Positions 7,121-14,364 are shown, numbered from the stretch's first letter. The stretch: 24,696 bases of DNA from CAYJPV01 sp964396055 (GCA_964396055.1 CAYNDV010000064.1:1-24696); one strand, 5' to 3'. Notes: generated by a model from the sequence alone, not told the origin. Numbers and translations are program-made.

Positions 7121-8167
7121 CTAGAGCGCCCCGTGGAGGAACTTCGCCAGGTAGTATCCGTCGATGAACTTGAACGGCGCCTTGCCCGTGGTGTAGTGGC
7201 CGCACGGCAGGACCCGCACCGAGGTGGGCCATCCGTGTGACCGGTAGAGGCGCACGATGTCCTTTGACAGGTGCAGCGGAAACGAGTAGTCGTAGAGCGC
7301 GTAGACGAGCAGCGTGGGCCGGTCGCCCACGCGCGCGATGTGCGTCTGCGGGCTGATCGGGGCCCACAGGCTGCGCAGGTCGTCGAGCTCGATGCCCATC
7401 TCGAGGCCCTCGCGGACGTGCCGGGTGGACATGCCTTCCCACACCACGTCGGCGAACCACGGCGAGACGTGGTTCAGGGCCGAGGCCTTCACGAGCGGCT
7501 CGAAGCAGTGCGTCAGCATTGACAGGCACGACCCGAGGCTGGTGCCCAGCAGCCCGATGCGGTCGTAGCCCTGCTCGTGCATCCACATCACGGCGCGGCG
7601 GGCGTCGAGCACGGCCTGGCGGCAGACCTGCAGCGTCTGGCCGACGTTGCTCGACACGATCGGATCCGCGCGCTCGAACCCGGGCGGCATGCGGCGGTCG
7701 TGATACGGCAGCGACAGCCGCACGGCGCCGAGGCCGACCGTGTTCAGCAGCCGGCAGAGCCCGACATGGCCCCCCTCGTCCGCGTTCCACTGGGGCAGCA
7801 CCACGACGCCTCGACGAGGCGCGCCGTTCGGGGTCTTGCGCTCGGGAAAGTAGCGCAGGTGGACGACGTCGTTCTCGGGATGCGGGGTGCGGACGGCGCT
7901 GGGGAACGTCAGCAAACGCTCGCCGGGCCTGGCGTCGGCGGGCAGCGGGGCGGTCCCGACCTCGCGCGCGGGGTCCACGGCGAAGTAGGCATCCGGGTCC
8001 TCCAGTGCCCGCCGCACGTAGTCTCTGACCCGCGCGTCGGCGGACGCCCCGGCGGAATCCCCGTTACTGGCCACCCAGTCCTCACCCCATGTGAAGGGCC
8101 GGACGACGCGGTTGTTGTCGACGGAGGCGAGGCGGCGTTCCCAGCGATAGAAGAGACGACTGACCAT
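7121..8167 (-). CDS. Alpha/beta hydrolase family protein
   Basis: A 348-residue protein with an alpha/beta hydrolase core in its second half. The strand RGVVVLPQWNA (about residue 120) is followed by the nucleophile elbow GLLGTSLGS with Ser210 (GxSxG). A late acidic position in LVYALYDYSFP and a histidine in PCGHYTTG could complete a Ser-Asp-His triad. The N-terminal ~110 residues are not typical of the core and may form a lid or a lineage-specific extension. There is no signal peptide, so it is probably cytoplasmic. The substrate is unknown. The ATG at 8167 has GAGGA upstream, and the gene begins 10 bp after the amidase stop. It is therefore the last gene of the leftward operon that also encodes a methyltransferase and an amidase. 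Confidence 0.85.
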   Translation of the reverse strand: MVSRLFYRWERRLASVDNNRVVRPFTWGEDWVASNGDSAGASADARVRDYVRRALEDPDAYFAVDPAREVGTAPLPADARPGERLLTFPSAVRTPHPENDVVHLRYFPERKTPNGAPRRGVVVLPQWNADEGGHVGLCRLLNTVGLGAVRLSLPYHDRRMPPGFERADPIVSSNVGQTLQVCRQAVLDARRAVMWMHEQGYDRIGLLGTSLGSCLSMLTHCFEPLVKASALNHVSPWFADVVWEGMSTRHVREGLEMGIELDDLRSLWAPISPQTHIARVGDRPTLLVYALYDYSFPLHLSKDIVRLYRSHGWPTSVRVLPCGHYTTGKAPFKFIDGYYLAKFLHGAL

Positions 8168-8177
8168 CCAGCGGTCC

Positions 8178-9536
8178 TCAGGTGAGCACGGGGGCGCAGG
8201 CCGCGGCTGCGGCCAGCAGGGCTTCGGTCTCGTGACGCTGCCCGGCCAGCTGGACGCCGCAGGGCAGCCCCGCGGCTGTCGCGCCGCACGGCAGCGAAAT
8301 CGCCGGGTGGCCCGTCAGATTGAACAGCTGCGTGAGTCGCAGCATCATGGCGCGGACCATCTGCGGCTCGCCCGAGACGTCCACCGTGGAAGCGCCAACG
8401 GGCGGCGCCGGGATGGGCAGCGTCGGGAGCGCCAGGACGTCCACCTGAGCCAGGGCGGCGTCCACTTCGGCCCGCAGCACCTCGCGGCCTCGCGCTGCCC
8501 GGACGCAGTCCTCGGCCAGCACGTACCGCCCCATTTCGATCCGCAGGCGTACGTTCGGCGTGTAGTCTCCGGGCCGTGCGGCCACCGTGGCGGCGTGGTA
8601 GGCCGCGGCCTCCGGCAGCGAGGCGTGCAGGTAGACCGACGCGATGTCCGCCGCGTGGGGGACGGCCACGTCGACGGTCTTCGCACCCGCCTGCCGCAAC
8701 CACGCCAGTGCCATCGCGAACTGCTGACGCACCTCATCGTCGAGCACGTCGAGAAAATAGGGGCGCAGCACGCCGATACGCAGGCCGTCGACGGACCGTC
8801 GGGCCGGCAGCGGCCAGCGCGCCGCGGCCGCGTCGCCGCGCAGGATGAGGTAGAGGAGCCACGCGTCCTCCACGGTGCGCGCGATCGGGCCCACGTGATC
8901 GAGGGAGCGGCTGAGGGGCACGACGCCGTCGCACGGCAGTTCGCCCCACGTAGGCTTGAGGCCCACCACGCCGCACGCCGCGGCCGGGATCCGGATCGAG
9001 CCGCCCGTGTCGGTGCCGATCGAGGCGATGGACATGGCGGCGACGATGCCGGCGGCCGAGCCGCCGCTCGACCCGCCGGGTGATCGGGTGACGTCGTGGG
9101 GGTTGCGGACGGCGCCGTACGCCGTATCGTCGCTCGTGGTGCCGAAGGCGAATTCGTGGAGGTTCGTCTTGCCGACGAAAACGGCGCCCGCCTCGCGGAG
9201 GCGTGCGGTAACGGGCGCGTCGGCAGCGGCGCAATGGCCCGCTCGCACGCGCGAGGCGGCGGTGGTTGGTACACCGCGCTGATCGATCAGGTCCTTGAGC
9301 GACACGGGGATGCCGTGCAGCGGTCCGCGGCTGTGGCCGCGGGCCGTTTCGGCGTCGAGCTCGCGCGCCTGGGCCAGCGCCTCGTCTGCGGTGACCGTGA
9401 TGAAGGCGCGCAGCCGGTCGTTGTGGACCTCGATCTCGCGCAGGCAGGCCTCGGTGAGATCAACCGACGTGATGGTCCGGTCGGCGATAAGCGGCGCCAG
9501 GCTGGTGATGGGCCAGTACTGCAGCGGCGGCGTCAT
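8178..9536 (-). CDS. Amidase signature family enzyme (GatA-like)
   Basis: A 452-residue member of the amidase signature family (PF01425), which hydrolyses amide bonds with a Lys-Ser-Ser triad. The triad is visible: Lys81 in PVSLKD, the cis-serine Ser156 in SPGGSSGGSAAG, and nucleophile Ser180 in GTDTGGSIRIPA, with the 24-residue Ser-Ser spacing seen in the family. Length and layout are close to GatA, but gatB and gatC are not in the window and the C-terminal third diverges, so a stand-alone amidase is more likely than a tRNA amidotransferase subunit. The substrate is unknown. Its ATG overlaps the stop of a 68-residue protein gene by four bases (ATGA), implying translational coupling; the alpha/beta hydrolase follows 10 bp later. 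Confidence 0.92.
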   Translation of the reverse strand: MTPPLQYWPITSLAPLIADRTITSVDLTEACLREIEVHNDRLRAFITVTADEALAQARELDAETARGHSRGPLHGIPVSLKDLIDQRGVPTTAASRVRAGHCAAADAPVTARLREAGAVFVGKTNLHEFAFGTTSDDTAYGAVRNPHDVTRSPGGSSGGSAAGIVAAMSIASIGTDTGGSIRIPAAACGVVGLKPTWGELPCDGVVPLSRSLDHVGPIARTVEDAWLLYLILRGDAAAARWPLPARRSVDGLRIGVLRPYFLDVLDDEVRQQFAMALAWLRQAGAKTVDVAVPHAADIASVYLHASLPEAAAYHAATVAARPGDYTPNVRLRIEMGRYVLAEDCVRAARGREVLRAEVDAALAQVDVLALPTLPIPAPPVGASTVDVSGEPQMVRAMMLRLTQLFNLTGHPAISLPCGATAAGLPCGVQLAGQRHETEALLAAAAACAPVLT

Positions 9537-9739
9537 CGACCGTCTCCCGTCGGGCCGGAGGCCTCGGGAACGGCCGGCGGCGGAACGGGCCGTGTGTCGC
9601 CGGCGGCCTCGTCGTTCCAGTCGGCGGCCCGCAGCGCCCTCGTCGCGGCGGCGAGCGAGGTGAGCAGCGGTTTCAGTTCCGGCAGCCCGCGCGCGTCGGC
9701 GTCGGCCAGGGCAGCGGCCAGCCAGGCATCGACGGTCAT
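9533..9739 (-). CDS. 68-residue protein translationally coupled to an amidase
   Basis: This short frame overlaps its upstream neighbour (methyltransferase) and its downstream neighbour (amidase) by ATGA at both ends, which is hard to explain unless it is translated. The N-terminal half is a compact Ala/Leu-rich helical region beginning MTVDAWLAAALADADARG, followed by a second helix with TRALRAADWNDEA. The last ~22 residues are Pro/Gly-rich and probably disordered. I recognise no named family. By analogy with AtzG, a GatC-like small protein that pairs with the amidase AtzE, it may be a small partner or stabiliser of the adjacent amidase; that is inference from position and size only, as no sequence similarity to GatC is evident. 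Confidence 0.65.
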   Translation of the reverse strand: MTVDAWLAAALADADARGLPELKPLLTSLAAATRALRAADWNDEAAGDTRPVPPPAVPEASGPTGDGR

Positions 9740-10550
9740 GCGACTCCCTCCATCTTCACCGACACGGCGAGGCCGTCGCCCACGGGGAGGAACGCGGTCC
9801 GCAGCCGCGGGTCCGACGCGAGACGCGTGTTGTAGCGGCTGATCGCGTCAATCGACGCGGCGCTGTGCACCGGCGCCTCGGCGAAGCCGGGCACGACGTC
9901 ACCGCGCCACAGGATGTTGTCCGACACCAGGACGCCGCCGGGGCGCAGCAGCGCCAGCAGCTTGTCGAGCAGGGGGTCGTACCCCTCTTTGTCACCGTCC
10001 TGGACGATCAGGTCGAAGGGGCCTGCCACCTTGTGCACGTACCGCACCGCCTCACCCACGATGACCGTCGCCCGGTCGCCGAGGCCGGCCTGGGCGAAGT
10101 GTTCCCGCGCCACGGACGCGCGCGCGGCGTCGCGTTCGATCGTGATCAAGCGACTGTCAGGGCCACCGCCAAGCGCCGCGGCCAGCCCCGACAGGCCGTA
10201 GCCGGTGCCAATCTCGAAGGTGCGCCGCGCGGGCAGGGCCGAGGCCAGCACGTGCAGGAACCAGGCGCTCTCCAGGCTGACGGCGGGCACCTGGTCTGCC
10301 GTCGAGCGCTCGCGCACCGCCGCCATGACGGGGTGGCGCGGCNNNNNNNNNNNNNNNNNNNNNNNNNNNNNNNNNNNNNNNNNNNNNNNNNNNNNNNNNN
10401 NNNNNNNNNNNNNNNNNNNNNNNNNNNNNNNNNNNNNNNNNNCACCTGGTCTGCCGTCGAGCGCTCGCGCACCGCCGCCATGACGGGGTGGCGCGGCGCG
10501 TTCAGCGATCCCAGGTAGTCCCTGACGGCGGGGTGCACGAGGTCGGGCAT
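9736..10550 (-). CDS. Class I SAM-dependent O-methyltransferase, interrupted by an assembly gap
   Basis: When one copy of the 55-base duplication and the N run (10343-10442) are removed, an ATG at 10550 opens a continuous 219-residue frame beginning MPDLVHPAVRDYLGSLNAP. The product resembles the O-methyltransferase family 3 (PF01596, caffeoyl-CoA/catechol type). It has the SAM-binding motif FEIGTGYGLSG from about residue 60, the DGDKEGY metal/SAM block, and DNILWRGDV typical of that family. These enzymes transfer a methyl group from SAM to a hydroxyl, usually on an aromatic, with a divalent metal; the acceptor here is unknown. As written, the inserted 155 bases shift the frame, so the gene is not a true pseudogene. 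It begins 25 bp after the CorA-like gene and overlaps the 68-residue gene by ATGA. Confidence 0.88.
10288..10342. repeat. First copy of 55-base duplication flanking the assembly gap
   Basis: These 55 bases are identical to 10443-10497 on the other side of the 100-N run. The exact identity, the position at both gap edges and the restored reading frame show that two overlapping contig ends were joined without merging, not a biological repeat. Confidence 0.95.
10343..10442. other. Assembly gap, 100 unknown bases
   Basis: A run of exactly 100 N, a conventional scaffold spacer, lies inside the methyltransferase gene and is bounded by identical 55-mers. The gap is probably of zero or negative real length. 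Confidence 0.97.
10443..10497. repeat. Second copy of 55-base duplication flanking the assembly gap
   Basis: Identical to 10288-10342. Merging the two copies joins the residues upstream and downstream of the gap into one methyltransferase frame. Confidence 0.95.
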
Positions 10551-10575
10551 ATCCCCGCGATTGTACATGGGACGG

Positions 10576-11592
10576 CTACCACTCGCGGCGCCGCCAGGCC
10601 ATGACGCTGGCGGCGGCGGTGAAGAGGGCCACAATGACCACGATGACCCAGAAGCCGTGCGAGGACTGGCCAAGCGGGATCCCGCCGACATTCATCCCGA
10701 ACAACGAGCCCACGACATTGAAGGGCAGTGCCAGCACCGTGACCAGCGTCAGCAGGAACAGGATGCGGTTGTTCTGTTCGGAGATGTAGGCCGCGGCTTC
10801 TTCCTGCAGCAACCGGACCCGCTCGACCAGCGCCGTGGAGTCCGCTGCCGCCGCCGACAGTTCTTCCGCGGACTGCCGGAGCTCCTGCAGATCGGCGTCC
10901 GTGAGCCACGCGGGCGGGCGGCCGAGCAACCGGAAGAGCGCGGCTGGTTCCGGGGCCAGCAGCCGTTGGAGGCGGACGAGCATGCGCCGCAGGCCGCCCA
11001 GTTGAGCCCGGCGCGAGGCGGACCCGTGGGCCAGCATGAAGTCCTCGATGTCGTCGACCCGTCCCGTGGCCTGGTGGACGATGGCGGCGAGGACGTCGGC
11101 CTGATCGCGCAGCAGGTGCGCCAGCAGTTCGGCTGGCGAGCGGAAGAGGCCGCCGGCCTTCACGGCCGCCCGCAGCCGGTCCACGGAGCGCAGAGGCCTG
11201 CGGCGGGCGCTGACCATGACGCGCGTGTCCACGAACAGGCTCACGGTGGCGGCGTCGGCCTCGGCCTCGGCCGAGTCGAAGGTGATGTCATGCACCACGG
11301 CCAGCAGCGCCGTGTCCGCCTGTTCCACGCGCATCGCCGTCGTGGGTTCGTGCAGCGATTCGACGAAACCGTCGGGCAGCGCCAGGTGCTGGAGCATCCA
11401 GCGTTCGGCGGCCACGTTGGCGACTGAGAAGTGGAGCCAGATGAAGCTCTCCGTTTCGTCGTAGAAGCGGCTGGAGAGCCACTCGGCCGCCACCTCGGCG
11501 CCGATCGCCGTCGCGCTCTGCCCTGGCGTGAAGAGGTACCCGCACACCAGGCCGTCCCGGTCCGAGCCGTAGGTGGTATCGGGTGTGGTCAC
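10576..11592 (-). CDS. CorA-superfamily metal ion transporter (ZntB-like)
   Basis: A 338-residue protein with the CorA architecture. It has a large cytoplasmic N-terminal domain (about 1-225), a long helical stalk (about 225-285), and two C-terminal transmembrane helices (about 282-303 and 312-332), separated by the FGMNVGGIPL loop. The GMN signature lines the pore in this superfamily, and the GMNVGGIP form is typical of the ZntB branch, so zinc or another divalent cation is the likely substrate; the ion and direction cannot be fixed from sequence. It should act as a homopentamer. The GTG at 11592 is preferred over the longer open frame to 11652 because GGAGG lies four bases before it. A good promoter lies upstream. 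It heads a leftward operon whose next gene, a methyltransferase, starts 25 bp on. Confidence 0.9.
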   Translation of the reverse strand: MTTPDTTYGSDRDGLVCGYLFTPGQSATAIGAEVAAEWLSSRFYDETESFIWLHFSVANVAAERWMLQHLALPDGFVESLHEPTTAMRVEQADTALLAVVHDITFDSAEAEADAATVSLFVDTRVMVSARRRPLRSVDRLRAAVKAGGLFRSPAELLAHLLRDQADVLAAIVHQATGRVDDIEDFMLAHGSASRRAQLGGLRRMLVRLQRLLAPEPAALFRLLGRPPAWLTDADLQELRQSAEELSAAAADSTALVERVRLLQEEAAAYISEQNNRILFLLTLVTVLALPFNVVGSLFGMNVGGIPLGQSSHGFWVIVVIVALFTAAASVMAWRRREW

Positions 11593-11623
11593 GCTGCCTC
11601 CGGTCCTGTGCCTTCCCCGACCG

Positions 11624-11652
11624 AGCATAGACGTTCGCTGGACGTGCGGCAA
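11624..11652 (-). promoter_or_regulatory. Sigma-70-type promoter for the CorA/ZntB-like operon
   Basis: On the minus strand TTGCCG (11652-11647) and TATGCT (11629-11624) are separated by exactly 17 bases, close to the housekeeping consensus. Transcription would begin near 11617, leaving a leader of about 25 bases with GGAGG before the GTG at 11592. It faces away from the phosphate island. Confidence 0.6.
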
Positions 11653-11656
11653 TGGC

Positions 11657-11678
11657 CTCCCCCTCCGGGGGGAGTTTT
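11657..11678 (+). terminator. Hairpin with T-tract between the divergent zntB-like and porin genes
   Basis: A perfect 7-bp stem, CTCCCCC-TCCG-GGGGGAG (11657-11674), is followed at once by TTTT, the form of an intrinsic terminator on the plus strand. No plus-strand gene ends upstream, so it would stop antisense transcription running out of the zntB-like region or insulate the Pho promoter. Its T-tract overlaps the first Pho-box repeat, so it may be coincidental. Confidence 0.4.
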
Positions 11679-11715
11679 AACCGGGCCGCAACAGGCCCGC
11701 GATGCAGCGGTCACA
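11676..11715 (+). promoter_or_regulatory. Putative Pho box and promoter of the porin gene
   Basis: Heptamers spaced 11 bp apart read TTTAACC (11676), CGCAACA (11687), CGCGATG (11698) and GGTCACA (11709). Three of the four keep the AAC or CAC core expected of PhoB/PhoP-type direct repeats (seven-base units with four-base spacers). A TAGAGT -10-like hexamer (11725-11730) begins nine bases after the last repeat, the geometry known for activator-dependent Pho promoters. Weaker than the pstS site, but placed before a phosphate porin. Confidence 0.5.
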
Positions 11716-11776
11716 CCGGCCCACTAGAGTCGATCTCCGTAACCGCGGAAACCCAGTCCGCAGGAGGCATCAACGA

Positions 11777-13192
11777 ATGTTCTGGACGACTCGATTCACG
11801 CGCGTGGCCGTTGTGGCCCTGGTTGCCGCGGCATTCGTGGCCCTGAGCGCCGCGCCGGCCCTCGCCCAGGGGTTCTATTACAAGGAGATCCGGAGAGACG
11901 ACCGGATCTACGTGTTCAACAACGCGGCCGCCGCCGACGCGTTCGAGAAGAGCGGCGAGATGGGCGTGGGCATCACCAAGCCCGGTGTCGGCCCGAACGG
12001 CGAAACCGTCGTCGGCGACAGCGAACGCGCGTTGCAGCTGTTCTTCTTCAAACACGGCATTTCCGAGCCCGTGCCCGAGCCGAAGCCTCCTGTGCAGACC
12101 GTGGTGTGGCGCGACGGCAAGACGCGCATCACCACCGACAACGCCTACCTCGAGATGTCGAGCCGCATCCAGGTGCGGTACAGCTTCGAGGATCCCGACA
12201 ACGTGAGCGCCGTCCTCCCCGGCACGGAGAAGACCGGCGATCCGCGCGGATCGTTCCGGATCCGCCGGGCCAAGTTCAAGCTCGAGGGCTGGATGTTCAA
12301 GTCGTGGCTCACCTACGAGATGCAGGTGAACTACCCGGGCGTGACCAGCAGCAACGTTGGTTCGATGCTCGAGGACGCGGCGTTCGACATCGATTTCTCG
12401 AAGGGCAAGGGTCTCTTCCGCCTGCACGCCGGCCAGTTCAAAGTACCCTACGGTGCCCAGGAACTCACGTCGTCGGGCAGCCAGATGTTCGTCGACCGCG
12501 CCCTGGTGTCGAACAGCGTCTTCCGCGGCCGCGACACGGGCGTGGCCCTGTGGGGCGCCACGGCCAACAACAAGATCGAATGGCGCGTGGGCCTCTTCAA
12601 CGGCAACGGCCTCACGCGGACGGGCAACGACAACAACAAGTACCAGTGGAACGCCCGCGTCATGTGGCAGCCCAACGGCAGCCAGGTGCTGAACCAGCGC
12701 GCGTGGGTCACCGGTGCCCTCTACTCGGAGTCCGACTTCGAGTCGACCACGGTGCCGATTTACGCCGTGGCCTTCAACTGGGAGAACCAGAACAACCACC
12801 TGGCCACGACCGGCAACGACCAGAAGTGGAACGCCTACAGTGTGGACGGCATCTTCAAGTACAAGGGCTTCTCGATGAACGGCCAGTACAGCTGGGCCGA
12901 CCGGACGCCCGAGACCGGCAGCGAGTTCACGTCGAACGGCTACTTCATCCAGGGTGGCAAGCTGTTCAGCCGCCGCCGGTTCGAGATTGGCGCCCGCTTC
13001 GGCCAGTACGAGCCGAGCGACATCATCGACAACAACCTCATCAAGGAAGTCCGGGGCGTCTTCAGCTACTACTACGCGCGCCACGGCCTGAAATGGCAGA
13101 CGGACGTCGGCCAGGTTGAGCAGCAAGCGGGACCCGGCAAGGCGAACCCCAAGCTGTTCGAAGTCCGGTCACAGCTCCAGTTCGTGTTCTAG
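11777..13192 (+). CDS. OprO/OprP-type phosphate-selective porin with a novel N-terminal domain
   Basis: A 471-residue outer-membrane protein. Residues 1-31 are a signal peptide with cleavage after APALA. Residues about 32-105 form a distinct periplasmic region (YYKEIRRDDRIYVFNN, later ERALQLFFFKHGIS and VVWRDGKTRI). From about 110 to the end the sequence is beta-barrel-like, with alternating aromatic strands, a short FRIRRAKFKLEGW block and the AGQFKVPYGAQ segment characteristic of the phosphate-selective porin O/P family (PF07396). It ends in QFVF, a good C-terminal aromatic signal for barrel assembly. Phosphate or polyphosphate uptake across the outer membrane is inferred from family and from the pst genes next door. 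ATG 11777 follows AGGAGG at nine bases. It does not show the usual coiled-coil N-terminus of OprP. Confidence 0.87.
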   Translation: MFWTTRFTRVAVVALVAAAFVALSAAPALAQGFYYKEIRRDDRIYVFNNAAAADAFEKSGEMGVGITKPGVGPNGETVVGDSERALQLFFFKHGISEPVPEPKPPVQTVVWRDGKTRITTDNAYLEMSSRIQVRYSFEDPDNVSAVLPGTEKTGDPRGSFRIRRAKFKLEGWMFKSWLTYEMQVNYPGVTSSNVGSMLEDAAFDIDFSKGKGLFRLHAGQFKVPYGAQELTSSGSQMFVDRALVSNSVFRGRDTGVALWGATANNKIEWRVGLFNGNGLTRTGNDNNKYQWNARVMWQPNGSQVLNQRAWVTGALYSESDFESTTVPIYAVAFNWENQNNHLATTGNDQKWNAYSVDGIFKYKGFSMNGQYSWADRTPETGSEFTSNGYFIQGGKLFSRRRFEIGARFGQYEPSDIIDNNLIKEVRGVFSYYYARHGLKWQTDVGQVEQQAGPGKANPKLFEVRSQLQFVF

Positions 13193-13254
13193 CCGAACGG
13201 CCGAACGGTCGAACGGCCGAACGGCCGAACGGCCTGCAATGGCCCAACGGCCCG
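13191..13254. repeat. GGCCGAAC octamer array after the porin gene
   Basis: Five octamers (one GGTCGAAC variant), a GGCCTGCAAT spacer, then GGCCCAAC and GGCCCG. The first unit starts inside the porin stop codon, and the array ends one base before the pstS Pho box. Within one orientation the copies can fold weakly, but no T-tract follows. Confidence 0.9.
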
Positions 13255-13255
13255 A

Positions 13256-13284
13256 TGTAACAGAGATTTAACAGCGGCGTAACG
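13256..13284 (+). promoter_or_regulatory. Pho box upstream of pstS
   Basis: Three seven-base repeats, TGTAACA (13256), TTTAACA (13267) and CGTAACG (13278), occur at exactly 11-bp intervals with four-base spacers. This is the arrangement bound by PhoB/PhoP response regulators, and the TTTAACA unit matches the PhoP-type core. A GATAGT hexamer at 13303-13308 may be the -10 box. The stretch is unusually AT-rich for this sequence. Phosphate-starvation induction of pstS and downstream genes is the expected consequence; the regulator genes are not in the window. Confidence 0.72.
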
Positions 13285-13357
13285 CGGCCGTTCGACACCC
13301 GCGATAGTCTCGGATCGTCGAATGAGAGACGTTCACGCCCGCAGGTGCGGAGGCATC

Positions 13358-14332
13358 ATGAAGAAGGTATTGTGTGCGGCCGCGGGCCTGGCGATCCTCG
13401 CCGGCTCGGCGCTCCTGAGCGCGCAGGCCATCCAGGTCGACCCCAAGCTCCCGTCGTATCAGCGCGTCAGCGGCATATCCGGCAGCCTGAGCAGCGTGGG
13501 CTCCGACACGATGAACAACATGTTCACCCTGTGGGCCGAGGCGTTCCGGAAGATGTACCCGAACGTCAAGGTCCAGATCGAAGGCAAGGGGTCGTCCACG
13601 GCGCCGCCGGCCCTGATTGCGGGCACGTCGCAGTTCGGCCCGATGTCGCGCCCGATGCGCGCCACCGAGATCGACCAGTTCGAGGCGAAGTACGGCTACA
13701 AGCCCACGGAACTGAAGTCCAGTTACGACGCCCTGGCCGTGTACGTCAACAAGGACAACCCCATCGAGAAGATGACCCTGGCGCAGGTCGAGGCCGTGTT
13801 CTCGAAGAGCCGCAAGCGCGGCCACAAGGAAGATGTCAAGACGTGGGGCCAGCTGGGCCTGACGGGCGATTGGGCGAACCGCCCCATCAGCCTCTACGGT
13901 CGCAACTCGGCCAGCGGCACCTACGGGTTCTTCAAGGAGCACACGCTCAAGAACGGTGACTACAAGAACACCGTCAAGGAACAGCCGGGCTCGGCGTCGG
14001 TGGTGCAGGGCGTGACCGAAGATCGGTTCGGCATCGGCTACTCCGGCATCGGCTACAAGACGTCCGGCGTGAAGGCGGTCCCGTTGGCGGAGACCAGCAA
14101 CGGCCCGTTCTCGGACGGCGCCTACGCCGAGGTGCAGAGCGGCAAGTACCCCCTGTGGCGCTTCCTCTACATCTACGTCAACAAGGCCCCGGGCAAGCCG
14201 CTCGATCCCCTCGTGGCCGAGTTCGTGAAGCTGATCTACAGCAAGGAAGGCCAGGCAGTCGTGGTCAAGGACGGCTACATGCCCCTGTCCGCGGCCCAGG
14301 CCCAGGCTGAACTGGCGAAGATCCTGAAGTAG
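13358..14332 (+). CDS. pstS: Periplasmic phosphate-binding protein PstS
   Basis: A 324-residue substrate-binding protein of the high-affinity phosphate ABC importer. The N-terminus MKKVLCAAAGLAILAG is a signal peptide, cleaved near SAQA (residue 24); no lipobox cysteine is apparent at the cleavage point, so it should be soluble in the periplasm. The PstS family blocks are present: SVGSDTMNNM and GKGSSTAPPAL near the N-terminus, MSRPM, and GRNSASGTYGFFKE in the middle, which supply the backbone and Ser/Thr contacts to phosphate. ATG 13358 has GGAGG four bases upstream; the longer frame from 13322 would bury the signal peptide. It follows a Pho box and the porin gene and precedes pstC, separated from it by a strong hairpin that should favour higher PstS than permease levels. 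Confidence 0.94.
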   Translation: MKKVLCAAAGLAILAGSALLSAQAIQVDPKLPSYQRVSGISGSLSSVGSDTMNNMFTLWAEAFRKMYPNVKVQIEGKGSSTAPPALIAGTSQFGPMSRPMRATEIDQFEAKYGYKPTELKSSYDALAVYVNKDNPIEKMTLAQVEAVFSKSRKRGHKEDVKTWGQLGLTGDWANRPISLYGRNSASGTYGFFKEHTLKNGDYKNTVKEQPGSASVVQGVTEDRFGIGYSGIGYKTSGVKAVPLAETSNGPFSDGAYAEVQSGKYPLWRFLYIYVNKAPGKPLDPLVAEFVKLIYSKEGQAVVVKDGYMPLSAAQAQAELAKILK

Positions 14333-14340
14333 ACACCCGC

Positions 14341-14364
14341 CGCCCGGGCCTTCGGGCCCGGGCG
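14341..14364 (+). terminator. Ten-bp stem with TTCG loop between pstS and pstC
   Basis: CGCCCGGGCC, loop TTCG, GGCCCGGGCG is a perfect ten-base-pair stem capped by the very stable UUCG tetraloop, nine bases after the pstS stop. No T-tract follows, so partial termination or protection of the pstS message from 3' decay is more likely than full termination. Confidence 0.7.

Noticed and set aside
8178..9536. True GatA subunit of the tRNA amidotransferase
   Set aside because: The triad and length fit, but no gatB or gatC is adjacent, and the 68-residue neighbour does not look like GatC; left as a general amidase.
10288..10497. Target-site duplication or insertion element around the N run
   Set aside because: Exact 55-base identity at the gap edges and restoration of the gene on merging point to an assembly join, not an insertion.
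11702..11776. Upstream extension of the porin frame
   Set aside because: The added residues are basic and would bury the signal peptide; ATG 11777 has AGGAGG at a proper distance.
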